DNA of 64,000 bases from Opisthocomus hoazin (taxonomy: Eukaryota; Chordata; Aves; Opisthocomiformes; Opisthocomidae): assembly GCF_030867145.1 (NCBI RefSeq), contig NC_134434.1, positions 2,604,001-2,668,000 on the forward strand, written 5' to 3'. The stretch's first letter is position 1, and each line of letters opens with the position of its first letter. A model generated the notes under the pieces. That model had not been told where the DNA came from. It made no database searches and was given only the letters and a program-made list of their open reading frames with translations. A program made the position numbers and the translations under genes. Of this stretch, positions 21,601-32,400 are shown piece after piece.

Positions 21601-22573
21601 CCTGGATGATGGTGTAGCAGATGCGCCCTGCCTCCTTGCTGAACACGCAGTCTTTGAGGGACTGGTCCACTATAATATTGGCCACTTTCTCCAGGTCCAC
21701 GTTGCTGGGGTCTGCAGAGAGGAGAAACACCGTCAGGACCCAGCACCCTCGGTGCCCTGCTTGCTTTGGGGTACCTGGAAAGCAGCCGAGGTCAGCGCAG
21801 GGCCTGGCACAACCATCTTACACGGTGCCAAACCTCACGCTCGCTCCCCACATCAGGAGTCACGGCTCCACTCGCCCAGCGACTGCTTCGGAGACACCAC
21901 CTCCAACGGCACACAGTCCTCCCGGGCTGGAGACACAGCCACCACGACGGGAAATCGATGGAGGAAAGCAGATAATACGGGAAGCAAGAAGTTGATCTCA
22001 ACCTGAAATTCCAGCACTGCTTCTGAATTGGGTTAGCGGGAGCCTGACGGGCTTCAGACAGAGCTGAGAAGGTGAGCAGGAGACCCAGGGGCCAGGAGGA
22101 AGAGATGGCCCCACAGTGGGAAGGGGCAGAGAGCAGGAACTAGGCACCGGGAGGGGGGTGAGAGGCCACATCTGGGGGGAGATGCAGGGTTAGAGCAGCA
22201 GAGGAGGGTACCCCGAAATCAGAGAAAACCACCACGATGAGAACCCAGGGCTCAGTTTGAGCAGCTGCACCAGTAAACACTGGGGAGAAGGGGAGAGGGG
22301 ACATGAAGAGGCAGGGAGCAAAGACCTTCATGGAGAAGATTCACCAGCGGGACCCAGTCACGGACGCACAGCGTTTATGAAACAGCTTTTCTACACTTAG
22401 CAATTGCTGTTCGTTAAGGGGGTCCACGCATCCAGCCTCGTCTGCCAGCCGAGCTGCGCGCGGCAGAGGAGCGAGTAAAAAGCCTGCTGACCTTTGAGGG
22501 CCGTTTTCAGCAGCTTCTGAGTCTCCGTGTCGAACGACTGTATTTTATACTCTTCTCTGCCCGTCTCCCCCAT
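18683..22573 (-). CDS. MIF4GD: MIF4GD (SLIP1), MIF4G domain-containing protein
   Basis: Adaptor that binds the histone stem-loop-binding protein SLBP and links the 3' stem-loop of replication-dependent histone mRNAs to the translation initiation machinery. Coding exons on the minus strand: 22492-22573, 21602-21711, 21145-21300, 20339-20431, 18683-18910; 669 nt, 222 aa plus TGA, equal to the human length. All introns are GT-AG and frame closes at each junction. The start is ATG at 22573 (MGETGREEYKIQSFD, as in the human N-terminus). Almost the whole protein is one MIF4G HEAT-like fold: landmarks are VDLEKVANIIVD and CVFSKEAGR (exon 2), SVFRRSLLNRLQQEY and CYVTFICNIFDYLR (exon 3), VNNMPMMALVNPVYDCL (exon 4), VDCLVLQLHRIGEQLEKMN and LLLLEIIEFRAADW (exon 5), ending YYYSEVTD. 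A non-coding first exon probably lies in the CpG island to the right, but I could not place it. Confidence 0.97.
18911..20338 (-). other. MIF4GD: MIF4GD last intron
   Basis: 1.4-kb intron containing the CR1 fragment at 20041-20264. The remainder is GC-rich and unremarkable; the open frames seen here have no family resemblance. Confidence 0.8.
20041..20264 (+). repeat. CR1 LINE 3' end
   Basis: Contains successive CR1 landmarks: GAAGAACTTCTTTCC, CTGCCCAGGGAGGTTGTGGA, GAGATATTCGAG, CTGGACACGGTGCTGTGCAG, GAGGTCCCTTCCAACC, and ends in the tail repeat ATTCTGTGGTTCTGT. Well preserved, so relatively young among the repeats here. It lies antisense within the last intron of MIF4GD. Confidence 0.93.
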
Positions 22574-23599
22574 GACTGGCTTCCTCCCAGGGCAAGCGTC
22601 GGGGCAGCGGATGGGCTAGGGACAGTCCCTGGGGAAAGAGCACACAGAGCTTGGTTGGGAGGCAGACCTTCACCCAGCCGTCTGGCAAATCCCACCCAGC
22701 GCTGGAGCACAGGCTGTGATCCCGACAGCCCCCACCCAAGGACACTCCTCTGTTATTAGGGCACCCAGCTGTGGCCCTAGATCCGAGCAAAACCTGGCTC
22801 CCACGTCATTTTAAGACTGGCTTCCTACCAGCCTGTGACGGGACTCCCTCTTCAGAGCCTTCACGTTTTTCTAATACAAAAAACGCGTTGCAGTCTGTTG
22901 ATGGTTTAATGCGGACGGCACACCAGGGCAGCCCCAAAACACACCGATCTCCCCTCGGAAGCCTTCCTGCAGCCGTATCCCAGGGAAGCACACGCAGGAG
23001 CACCCCACGCAGCCGCTCCCTCGCAGCCTTTGAAACACCAGTTCAGCAGGTTTCACACAAAATCCTGGGAAGAATCAAAGCTGCCGGCACCTACGCACGC
23101 AACGCACCCTCGCCAGAGCGAGCAGAGCACGGCTCCCGCGCCGGAGCCAGGCTCCCTCGGCTCCCAGCGAGGCACAGCAAGCTCTGCAGCCAAATCCCCA
23201 ACTGCAGCAGCTCCCGTCTCATCCCCCTGCAGCCAAGCACGGCTCTCTGCTCCTAAGTAGCCTCTAGATTAATTTTCTTCTGCTTCGTGGTACAGCAAAG
23301 ACAGCAAGAGGGTACGCACGGCACAGACGGGCAGGGCTTTCTTTGGCACGCACACAAGACGATCTGCTGGACGCAGAACGCCGGGCTGGCCAGACCCACG
23401 GCACAAACAGAAGGCAATCGGCCAAATGAGTTTTGCCAGCTCGTCAGAATTCCTCGGCTGTTACTCACCCCTCTCTGGAAACGGGTCCCTACCCGGATTA
23501 AAGCCGCAGAGCCCATCGCCAGCTGGAGGCATGGGGGACGTATCACAGCCCCTCGGACGCACCGCTCGCCACGAAGCCGTGGCACAACCCGTCGCAGGT

Positions 23600-25200
23600 C
23601 AGAGCAGAGAGCGGAGCTCCTCGCCCGCCTCTCCGGGACCCCCAGGGCAGGCCTTGCCCCACGGGGTGACCCCCTGCTCCGGCAGCCTAAGCTCTCACCT
23701 GCGCAGGGTCACCGACCCTGGGACCCCCACGGAGGTTTCCTCCCCAGACGGATTCACGAGCGGCCGGGTGCCCTCCGTGCCGCGTCTGGTTGGCAAACGC
23801 CTTCCCACCCGACCTCTCCTCCTTCTGCGCCGTCTCCCTCCCTCCGTACCTGCGCTCACGCCACGCCACGCTGCCCCAGCTCGCCGGCAGCCCCGCCGTG
23901 ACGAAGGGACCTGGCGTGGGCTCAGCGCAGCGCCCGAGCCCGTCTGGCAGCGTCCCCCGCGCCTCTCCCGAGCATCCTTCCCCGCGGCTCCCCGGGCACG
24001 GCTGCTTTGACCCCTGCCCAGCCCAAACCACCGCCAGCGAGCGTCAAACCGGCCGGGCCCCGCCTGCGCCGGGGACCCTGCTGCCGGGGTGGGTGACGCC
24101 GGGCGCAGCATCGCCCGTGGGTACCGGTTCTTGCTCTGCGAGGGGTCCCCACCAGACGAGCCGTCCCGGGGACGGACGCGGTGGGGTCAGCGTCCTCGGA
24201 GCAGCCGGCCCGTGTGCCAGGGCCCTGCCCGGGCCTGCGGGACGGGCTGGACGTGCCCCGGCCATGGCGGGGAGAGGGAGGGGAGCAGCCAGTCTGCTCC
24301 GCCGGCCCTGACTGCTCGAGGGGCACCCCCGTCCCGTCCCCCCCCCGCCAGGCGGGACCCCCAGCGCCCAGACGGCTCCTGCCCGGGGCACCGGACCCCC
24401 CGCTGCTGCCTCGCAGGGCGGGCGGCACAAGGGGGGGGTCCGGGGGGAGCGGCCCCGCCAGTGCCCCCGGGCAGGGCAGGGCAGGGCAGGGCAGGGGGGA
24501 GCCGGGCGCAGCCCCACCGACCTGCCGGCCGCCCCCGCTGGGTCCTCCGCCCGCCGGGGCATCGCCGCAGCGTCCCGGGCCCCGCCGGCCCCGCTCCCTC
24601 CCGGCGCGGCGGCCCCGGTTTCCTCTGAGGTCATTTCCTCGCCGGGGGGGAGGGGGACGGGACGGGACGGGGCGGGACGGGACGGGGCGGTGCGGGAGAG
24701 CGGCGGCCGCGCGCAGCGCCCCCCCCCGCCCGCGAGCGACGGGACCCGGCGGGGGAGGGGCCGCTCCCCAGGCACGGCCCCTGCCCCCGGCTGCCCCCGG
24801 CTGCTCCCCCCCGGCACGGCCCCCTGCTCCCGCCTGCTCCCGGCTGCTCCCCAGGCTTCTCCCGGCTGCTCCCCCCGGGCATGGCCCCCTGCTCCCGCCT
24901 GCTCCCGGCTGCTCCCCAGGCTTCTCCCGGCTGCTCCCCCCAGCACGGCCCCTGCTCCCGGCTGCTGCCCCCGGCACGGCCGCCTGCCCCCGGCTGCTCC
25001 CCCCGGGCACGGCCCCCTGCTCCCGGCTGCTCCCCCCGGGCACGGCCGCCTGCTCCCGGCTGCTCCCCGGGCTTCTCCCGGCTGCTCCCCCCGGGCACGG
25101 CCACCTGCTCCCAGCTGCTCCCCGGGCTGCTCCCCCCGGGCACGGCAGCCCCCCAGGCACCCCCTGACCCCTCCGCCCCTCTCCCAGCCGGCCCCGCAGG
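23600..25200. promoter_or_regulatory. MIF4GD: CpG-rich region upstream of MIF4GD
   Basis: GC-rich sequence with many CpGs from about 23.6 kb, peaking at 24.4-24.75 kb, which includes a (GGGAC/GGGGC)n stretch at 24655-24690 and an ETS/CRE-like TGAGGTCATTTCCTC at 24626-24640. It is the most likely promoter of MIF4GD (minus). The transcription start and first non-coding exon were not resolved. Confidence 0.55.
24779..25150. repeat. C-rich minisatellite, units of about 33 bp
   Basis: About twelve imperfect copies of a GGCTGCTCCCC core alternate with CCCGGGCACGGCCCCC and CAGGCTTCTCCC blocks; the commonest full unit is about 33 bp, and some units are shortened. The plus strand is almost purine-free over long stretches, giving extreme strand asymmetry. 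Open frames of over 400 codons on the minus strand here are products of the repeat, not genes. Confidence 0.9.
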
Positions 25201-28200
25201 CTGCAGCACAGCAGCACAGAAAATCAACAGGGGAAAAAAAAAGATATTATAATAAAATGAGGAAAGAGGCGATGCACTAAATCCTTGCAACGAGAGCCGA
25301 GCGTGGTGTAACGTGCCGCACGTGTTTTCTCTGGAGTCCTCACCATTTTGCAGGGGAAGAGCCCGCAGGGTTAAAGCCTTGGCAGCACGTCGAGGACAGC
25401 GGAGCGGCCAGGCTGCTGACACCAAACAGCCTCGGGAAAGGCAGAACGGGCAGTTCGGGAACATTTTCCGCCGCGCTGTGTGGCCTGGCTGGATGCAAAC
25501 AACGCCCGGACTGGTCCACAGCACGGGCGCGTGGCTCGGGCCCAGCCGCCGGGGCTCTGACGGCCCCTCTCGGGCACAGCGGTGGGACCGGGCTGCACAA
25601 ACCCCCTCGGCCGATCGGTCCCCCTCGATGTGGTTCTCAGCAGCAGCACCCAAAGCGTCACCCCGCGTCGCAGAGGGGACGGGATGGCTCGGCCCGATGG
25701 TGATGAGCACCCAGGAGCCACAGCAGCCCCGTGGGACCCAGCTGAGCGTACGATGCACCGGGAGGAAAGGCATAAACAAACTGCAGCAAGACTTCAGCAT
25801 AACAAAATATTTAATGTACCTTCTCTCCAAGGCAGGCACGCATTGTGCGCATTGTGCTCGGGTGCTTTCACACAACAGCAGCCGCAAAAGATCCACCCAG
25901 GCAGCACAGCCAAACGGCGCAGAGAATTACAGTTCTACATCACAAGAGAAACTTAAACCCAAGTTAAATACAATCTATTCCAAACCGAAGTGTAAAACAT
26001 TCATTTCTTTTCAACGATGATGCTATGCGGCTCTGGGTGAGCACCCTGAGAAACCGTCCTGGGAGCCTGGCGAGCCAGCCGCGCTGCGGGAAACAGCGCG
26101 TCCATCACACACCGTGTGCGACAACGCTCTCCCGGGCGAGGCCAGCTAAGAGCGGTGGTGGATCCCCTACCCACCGCAGCGCGACTCATCTCCAACCCTT
26201 CGCCTGCTAAAGTGCTTTTGGACCTTCCGATGGTAAAAGGCACTAGAAGAAAACAAACGCAACCGCTGAGCAGCTTGTGAGGTGAATGTCAGGCAGTGCA
26301 AATCCCCGCTGACAGGATTGCATCAGCGTGAAATCCCAGCCATCCCCACGGGCGAAATCCGGCGCAGTCTCACAGCGAGCCAGCCACCGCGGTGAGTCAC
26401 TTGACGCTGAACTGGTGTGTGCTTTCCGAGAGCAAATCCGTCCCACCACACGGGAGAGCAAGGTGACTGCAGATCGCTCCCATCTACCGCTCCTCTGATT
26501 CTAGGAAATCTAGCTTCAAACGGCGTGCGTTTCGCCAGAGGAGCATCAGAAATAGGACTTGTCCTCCTAGCGCTTCGCACTAAACCAGTCTCGTTCCCCA
26601 AAAGAAAACAACATTCCTGCTACAGTCCTTTCCCCAGTCAGCAAAGCGCGCGTCGGAAATTTATGAGCGACAGATGCGACTGTTGGACGCCACTTCCAGT
26701 ATCGTCCAGTCGAGGTTGTCACGTCCTTGTCCCTCGCTCAGCAGAAGACCAGCTGCATTTATGGGCCTGTAACGTTTACGACGGACGCCCCAAAGGGATC
26801 CACAAACCAGGCTGCGTGCCAAAGCCCTCTGCCCAGGGAGTGTCTCTTCCACAGCCTGGGCCAGACTGGCACAACCACCTAAACTCTGACTTTGCTGTCT
26901 GTTGGATGCAGGCAAGCTCCCTGAACGCAGAGTGGAGGAAAAGAGTATCCCAGAGAGGAAAAGCTCCTCTGCACTCTCCACTGCTGCCCTCTCTGCGGAG
27001 CAGCCAAGTTACCTGCACCACCTCAAGCTCCACAGCACACCTGAACGTCATCTTAGCAGAGCTCTTTATTCTTCATCCCTGTGACAACCAAAGCAACTCA
27101 CCCCCTGTTCCAGAGGCTCCATTTCCTGCCGCTGAGTTCCTAACCGGCTTCCCCCCATTTTGTGCAGTTCAACATAAAATGGAAAACAACAGTCTTGTAC
27201 CGTTTAGACAGGATGGATGAGTCCCGACTTCCTCTGCATGCCTAGGTCAGCACAGAACGTTTTCTGCTGTGGCCAGTCCGGTCCCTGCTGACCATGACAG
27301 CATTCCTCTCTACCGGCAGCCAAAAGACAGGAACCATCCCAACCGGCTTGTGTCTGTTTCAAAAAGAGGTATTTCTCTCTCTCAGAAGGATGCCATGAGG
27401 TTAAGTTCGTTACTGGTTATGATGTCTTTCCAAGAACAGCAGAAGAACAATAAATAAAGGCAAAATATTGTTAAGAAGATTTTGGGGAAATCTTAGAAGA
27501 GCCTGAATAACGCAGGAAAACGCCAGCAGGATTGAGGCACTTTGAGAAACTTTACTCCTCATTCTTTGCATATTCTCCTCTAAGAAAATGCCTATTTTTA
27601 GAGTACGTGCAGCTAACACTCCCTCTTCGAGGCTCAGATATTGGCCTCCTGCCTGACACTGACACTGCTCAGTGAATTCAATTTCAAGCTCTCAAAGTCA
27701 CCTGCGGTGAAACAGCCACTTTGCACTCCCAAGACCTCAAACCACAGCAAAGTTATTTGGCCTGGGCTTGTCAGGCATCTCTCTCCATATCTCGGCCACC
27801 AGTGAAACAGCTGCTCTTTAAAAACAGCCTCTCCCAATAGTTCAGGATAAGTGAGCAATGCTGATATGCTCCAAATCGCCAGGAGAAGTTGTGTCAACAG
27901 AATGGAATTGGTCACGCTGGAATCTGGCCAGGCCATTTGGGATTAACACCGTGAATACTGCAAAACAGCCACAAAAAGTTCTGCCCTGAGGGAAGAACCG
28001 ACAAACCATCCTCTAAATCACTGCCACGCTCTGCCCCTTCTGCTACTCGCCAGATGACATAAATGCTTTTGTATCACAGAGGCTCTTCCTCAGAAGTCTG
28101 CCTTCCAACAGGCTGGTCCAGCCACACCCTGCTCAGCTTGAAAAAACCAGAGAATAAAAGAGGAGGAAGAAAGCAATTTTCCTCTTTTTCCCTGTTACAT

Positions 28201-29415
28201 AAACCAGTTGTTTTTTTTTTAACTACTCACAAAACCTTTGAAACTCTGAAAAAAACCACTTCTCCAGCTCTAATTCAATCCCCCTTTTCTTGCCAAACAC
28301 CATGCTAAGCCAACCAATTCCGATCTGATGTTCAGTCCTCCCACTTCAGCTAATCTTGTCAAAACGTTTTAATCTGTTAGCACCACTGTAGGGCTGAGGT
28401 TCAGAAATGTTTTGAGGCCACTACAGAAATACTTGCTACAAACATTCAAAAGTGGTATTAAAAAAAAAAAAAGGACATTTACTAGTTTCCACAGGACTTT
28501 TCCTTCATTCTTTCGTCTTAGACTAAATATTTCTAAAACTCTACACAGCATTTGTTTACTCACTGCACTGAAGCAAAGAACCCTGAAGTGAGAACTGGGC
28601 TTGTGCGTTGAATCCCCTCAGAGCAGGGGTCTTAATCTGCCGGTCTACTTGTAAAGAGCGTGACTGAGGCAATGCAACACCCTAAGAGATGCACGGCAAG
28701 ACATGCAGGAAGAGAAAGGAGCACTTCGGATACAATCAAGCTCACCAGAGTTAGAAGAAAGTTTGGGGCAGCACAATCCACTAGAAGATTCAGTGTTTAA
28801 GGTGGCTGAGAATGCACAGCCAGCAAGGGGCAATCAAGAAGCAGCAGCTGGCAGCAAAGAAAAGGAAAACCAAGGTTCTGTGCATACTAAAGAGGTTTTT
28901 AACTGACTTCACAACAGCAGGATAGAGCTACCTGTGCAACACGGAGAAAAGAACATGGTGCAAAGAGCAGGCCATAGAGCAAGGAAATGGAGCTGTGCAG
29001 ATGCAGTGACAGGCAGTGACGCAGAGCGGTTACGCAGCATTAGCTAGGCCAGGATCCCTCTCTCTGATCCCAAGCAAGCGCAGGAATTCACCCACTTTAC
29101 CGGGTGCCTTTCCAGAGCACAGTCTCTGCTAGGTAGTTGTCTGCTTGGTTCCTCACTGCCCCCACTAAATGCATGCTGATGTTAGAGGAGACAGAGAAAA
29201 AAAGTGCTCAGTTGAACAGCTTCCAGCAAGGCAGTTCAGGGTCTCCAGCAGAACTGCAGTCGCCTTCTCCTTCTGCTCGGTCCTAGGAGGTGACGTCCTA
29301 CAGGCTGGTGGAGCTCTGGGAGCTCTGACATTTCCCAGATGCTCATGACAGAGCAAAGCCATCAGCTTCCCCTCCTCCAGGAGAACATCAGGCAGCCACA
29401 TACTTTGTGGCCCTT
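25200..29415. other. Interval between MIF4GD and SLC25A19 with no recognised gene
   Basis: No exon of a known family was found. The first half (25.3-27.2 kb) stays moderately CpG-rich and holds an ATG-started plus-strand frame of 185 codons (26663-27220), without visible domain, followed by overlapping plus-strand AATAAA hexamers at 27449-27458. The second half (27.5-29.4 kb) is ordinary non-coding sequence with a 12-A run near 28460. The SLC25A19 3' UTR must begin at 29,415 and extend leftwards for an unknown distance; no canonical minus-strand hexamer lies close to the stop. Confidence 0.6.
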
Positions 29416-32400
29416 TCAGCCTTCCTTCCTGGTGATGCTGTCGGTGTTCCTCAGGGCACACAGCAGGCTGCAGAACAACTCGTACCAAAAGAAGATGAGG
29501 CCGGTAGAGACAGCAGCCTTCAGCAAGCTGGGTGAAAGGCCCTTGAAGAATCCACCTGGGCCCTCCTCTCGTGCGATCTGCCTTATGCAGTCCAGGAGAC
29601 CCCGATACATCCGTACCTGGGAGAGAAATGGCAAAGAGGTTAAACAGGAGAAATCCAGGACAACTTATCTGGAAAAGAACAGAGAGCCCCAAGCTATACC
29701 ATGAAACATGATGTAGATGTGCAGCCTGGAGATGCCTTTCTGGCTATTGATACAACTGAAAGTTTCAGAGAGTCAGTTCGTAGAGAGTAGGATAGAGGAA
29801 AAGCCACCAGCAATGGCTTATGCAAATCATTTTAATTGAACGCCCGTAAAATCTTTATGCTACAACAGCATGTATTATTTATGGTACAAGTTTGTGAAGT
29901 AATTATTTCAGATTGTGCTGCTACAGTTTTCCCTCCTCTTCACTCTCTAAGGGGGGACAACTTTCCATTTTTCTGACAGAAAGGAATCAAAGCTACAGCA
30001 CTTAAGAATCCCTAAATTAGCGACCTGCATGTCATTGCGTCACGCTGCGAAGGTTTAACAACTTGTGACACATCAATATTAAAAACAAATTCTGTACCTC
30101 GCTGGAAGAGGAAAAGCATTCAATGCAATAGGCTAAGACTTCAAATTCCTATCCCAGAGTCTCTTGAGGTACAGACTGATTTACTTCTCAGATCCAAGGA
30201 ATTTGAAGGAAAAAGGAAAATTTCTGGATTCCACGGAAAACAAGAGATAGTTCCTTGAAAGATCTGTATTTGTCTTACAGCGTACTTCGAGATGGTAAGG
30301 ATGGTGCTAAAGAACACCAGAAGTATTTAATTTGCTTTGAATTTCAGGATGTTCTGTACATAAGACACATGCTGAACACTTGGTGCCCATTCCTTGTATC
30401 AAAATATTAATCGCAGAAAAGGATCCTGACAGCCAGGCGATCCCAGCATAAAGCTGGAGTCATCCTCTGCTGGTAACTTGGTCCTGAATCACAAATACCA
30501 AGCTGCAACTAGAAAAGTAAAGTAAATTGAAACCTCTTTTCCTGCCTAACTCATCCCCAGCTCTGAGACAGCCAACCTGATGGAGACGGACGAGCAGGCA
30601 GAGCACAGGTATGCTGGACAATGTCATAAAATGAACCCCTTTTATTCATGCAGCTATTCCCATTATTAAGTGAGACCAACGTTCAGCTCCCAGAAGTTCC
30701 CCGGGAGCTCCCAACCCGTGAATCATCACTGCATTCTGGTGCAGCGGACTGGCTCTGGGTTGTCTTGAGGCAAACCCATATTCACAAAAATCAGTCAATT
30801 CCAACATTTCTCACCTGCCCAAAGGCTGCCCGGGCATGCTCAAAGCCACCCACTTGCAGTCGTTTTTTGAACAGGTCAAAAGGGTAAGTGAGGGTTTTGC
30901 TGATGATTCCAGCGCAGCTGCCACAAACAAGGTTTTTAACATTCCCTGAGAAACAGAAAGGAGAGAGGACAGCGGGGACGGAAAAAAGGGGATTAGCAGT
31001 AAGTTCTGATCAAAGACCATGAGACATAAGTAAAAAAATTACTTTTCATAAGCAAGCCACATCACTACTTCTGCATAGTTTAGGCCACAGAACCTCAATC
31101 CGTATTTTCTACGTCAGGCCTGCAATGTCACAGAATCACAGAATCACAGAATAGTAGGGGTTGGAAGGGACCTCTGTGGGTCACCCAGTCCAACCCTCCT
31201 GCCGAAGCAGGGTCACCCAGAGCAGGCTGCACAGGACCTTGTCCAGGCGTGTCTTGAATATCTCCAGAGAAGGAGACTCCACAACCTCCCTGGGCAAAAT
31301 TGGAGCCAGAGCATTAACAGCTCACCTTGGCTCGTTACGCTGATTTATGCTTTTGCTCTGCCAAGTGGCATCGCACAAAAACCCCCAGCCACCAGAGAAC
31401 CTGCCACGAATGGATGGAAAGGTTTTAATGCCCCCCAGTAAAAGCCTAGTCACTGGAAATCTTGCGCTCCTGATTGCTCAAAGTGACTTACTCAGGACTG
31501 GAATCAGTCACAAGCTGACCCTGCCTGATGATTTCAGAGGCTTGTGCGAAATGAGTTTTGTGATACTGGACTTCTTCCTGACAAACATGAGTTCCCAGCA
31601 CAAAACCACCATCAGCCTCTGCCATCTACAAATAAATATGCAGACATGATATTGAAAAGTCTAGTTCCTCTACTTGAGGTAATTCCACTGAGGAATTCAA
31701 ATCCAAAACCACGCTGATGCTGCAAACGCTCTCTCTCAGGGAGGCACTAGTGCCTCAAACTGCCCAGGTAACAGGTCGCATCAGGATGAGGTTCTCTTAT
31801 AATGGAGTTAGAAATCAACCTAAAAATATCAAACTAAAAGCTTGACAGTTTAAAATTAGGCTAAATGAATCCTCTTCTGTAACAGCTATGCTGGAATCTG
31901 CAGGCAGATTTCCTGAGGAAATCCAAGGGTCCTGTCCCCACAGCACTAACGAAACAGAGAAAGATTGCGTCAGCAGTGCGTTCCTCCAGTATCAGCAACG
32001 TGACACAGCTCAGGAAAGGGCACCCTGGCCTGTGACACTTCACTTGCCCATCCACTCACATTTCCACCACGGTCAGAACATAACACGAGCTGTTTGTAAG
32101 CTTGACTGTAGTTACTTTCACAGTATCGGTGCAGGGGTAAGAATGAGAGATAGGAAACTGAGATACTTTTCAGATGTTGCATCAAAAAGGGTGATAGGAT
32201 AGAAAACTGAGCTTATGCCCGTTTTCCAAACTAGCATTCATCCTCTCTTTCTCTCCAGATTGCAGACATCCCTCTCTCAAGTGCCCACCTCCTTTCTTTC
32301 CTTCGGCTGGAATCACCCATTCAGAAAACTGTTGCAGGATGTTGTAGAAGGAGAACTGGAGACCAGCGTATGGAAAGACAGCAATGATTGTGGGGGTCAA

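Noticed and set aside
23922-25896. Minus-strand open frames of 431 and 421 codons
   Set aside because: They run through the C-rich minisatellite and CpG island. The products are Gly/Pro/Arg/Ala low-complexity repeats without a domain, and the openness follows from the lack of A/T-rich stop codons.
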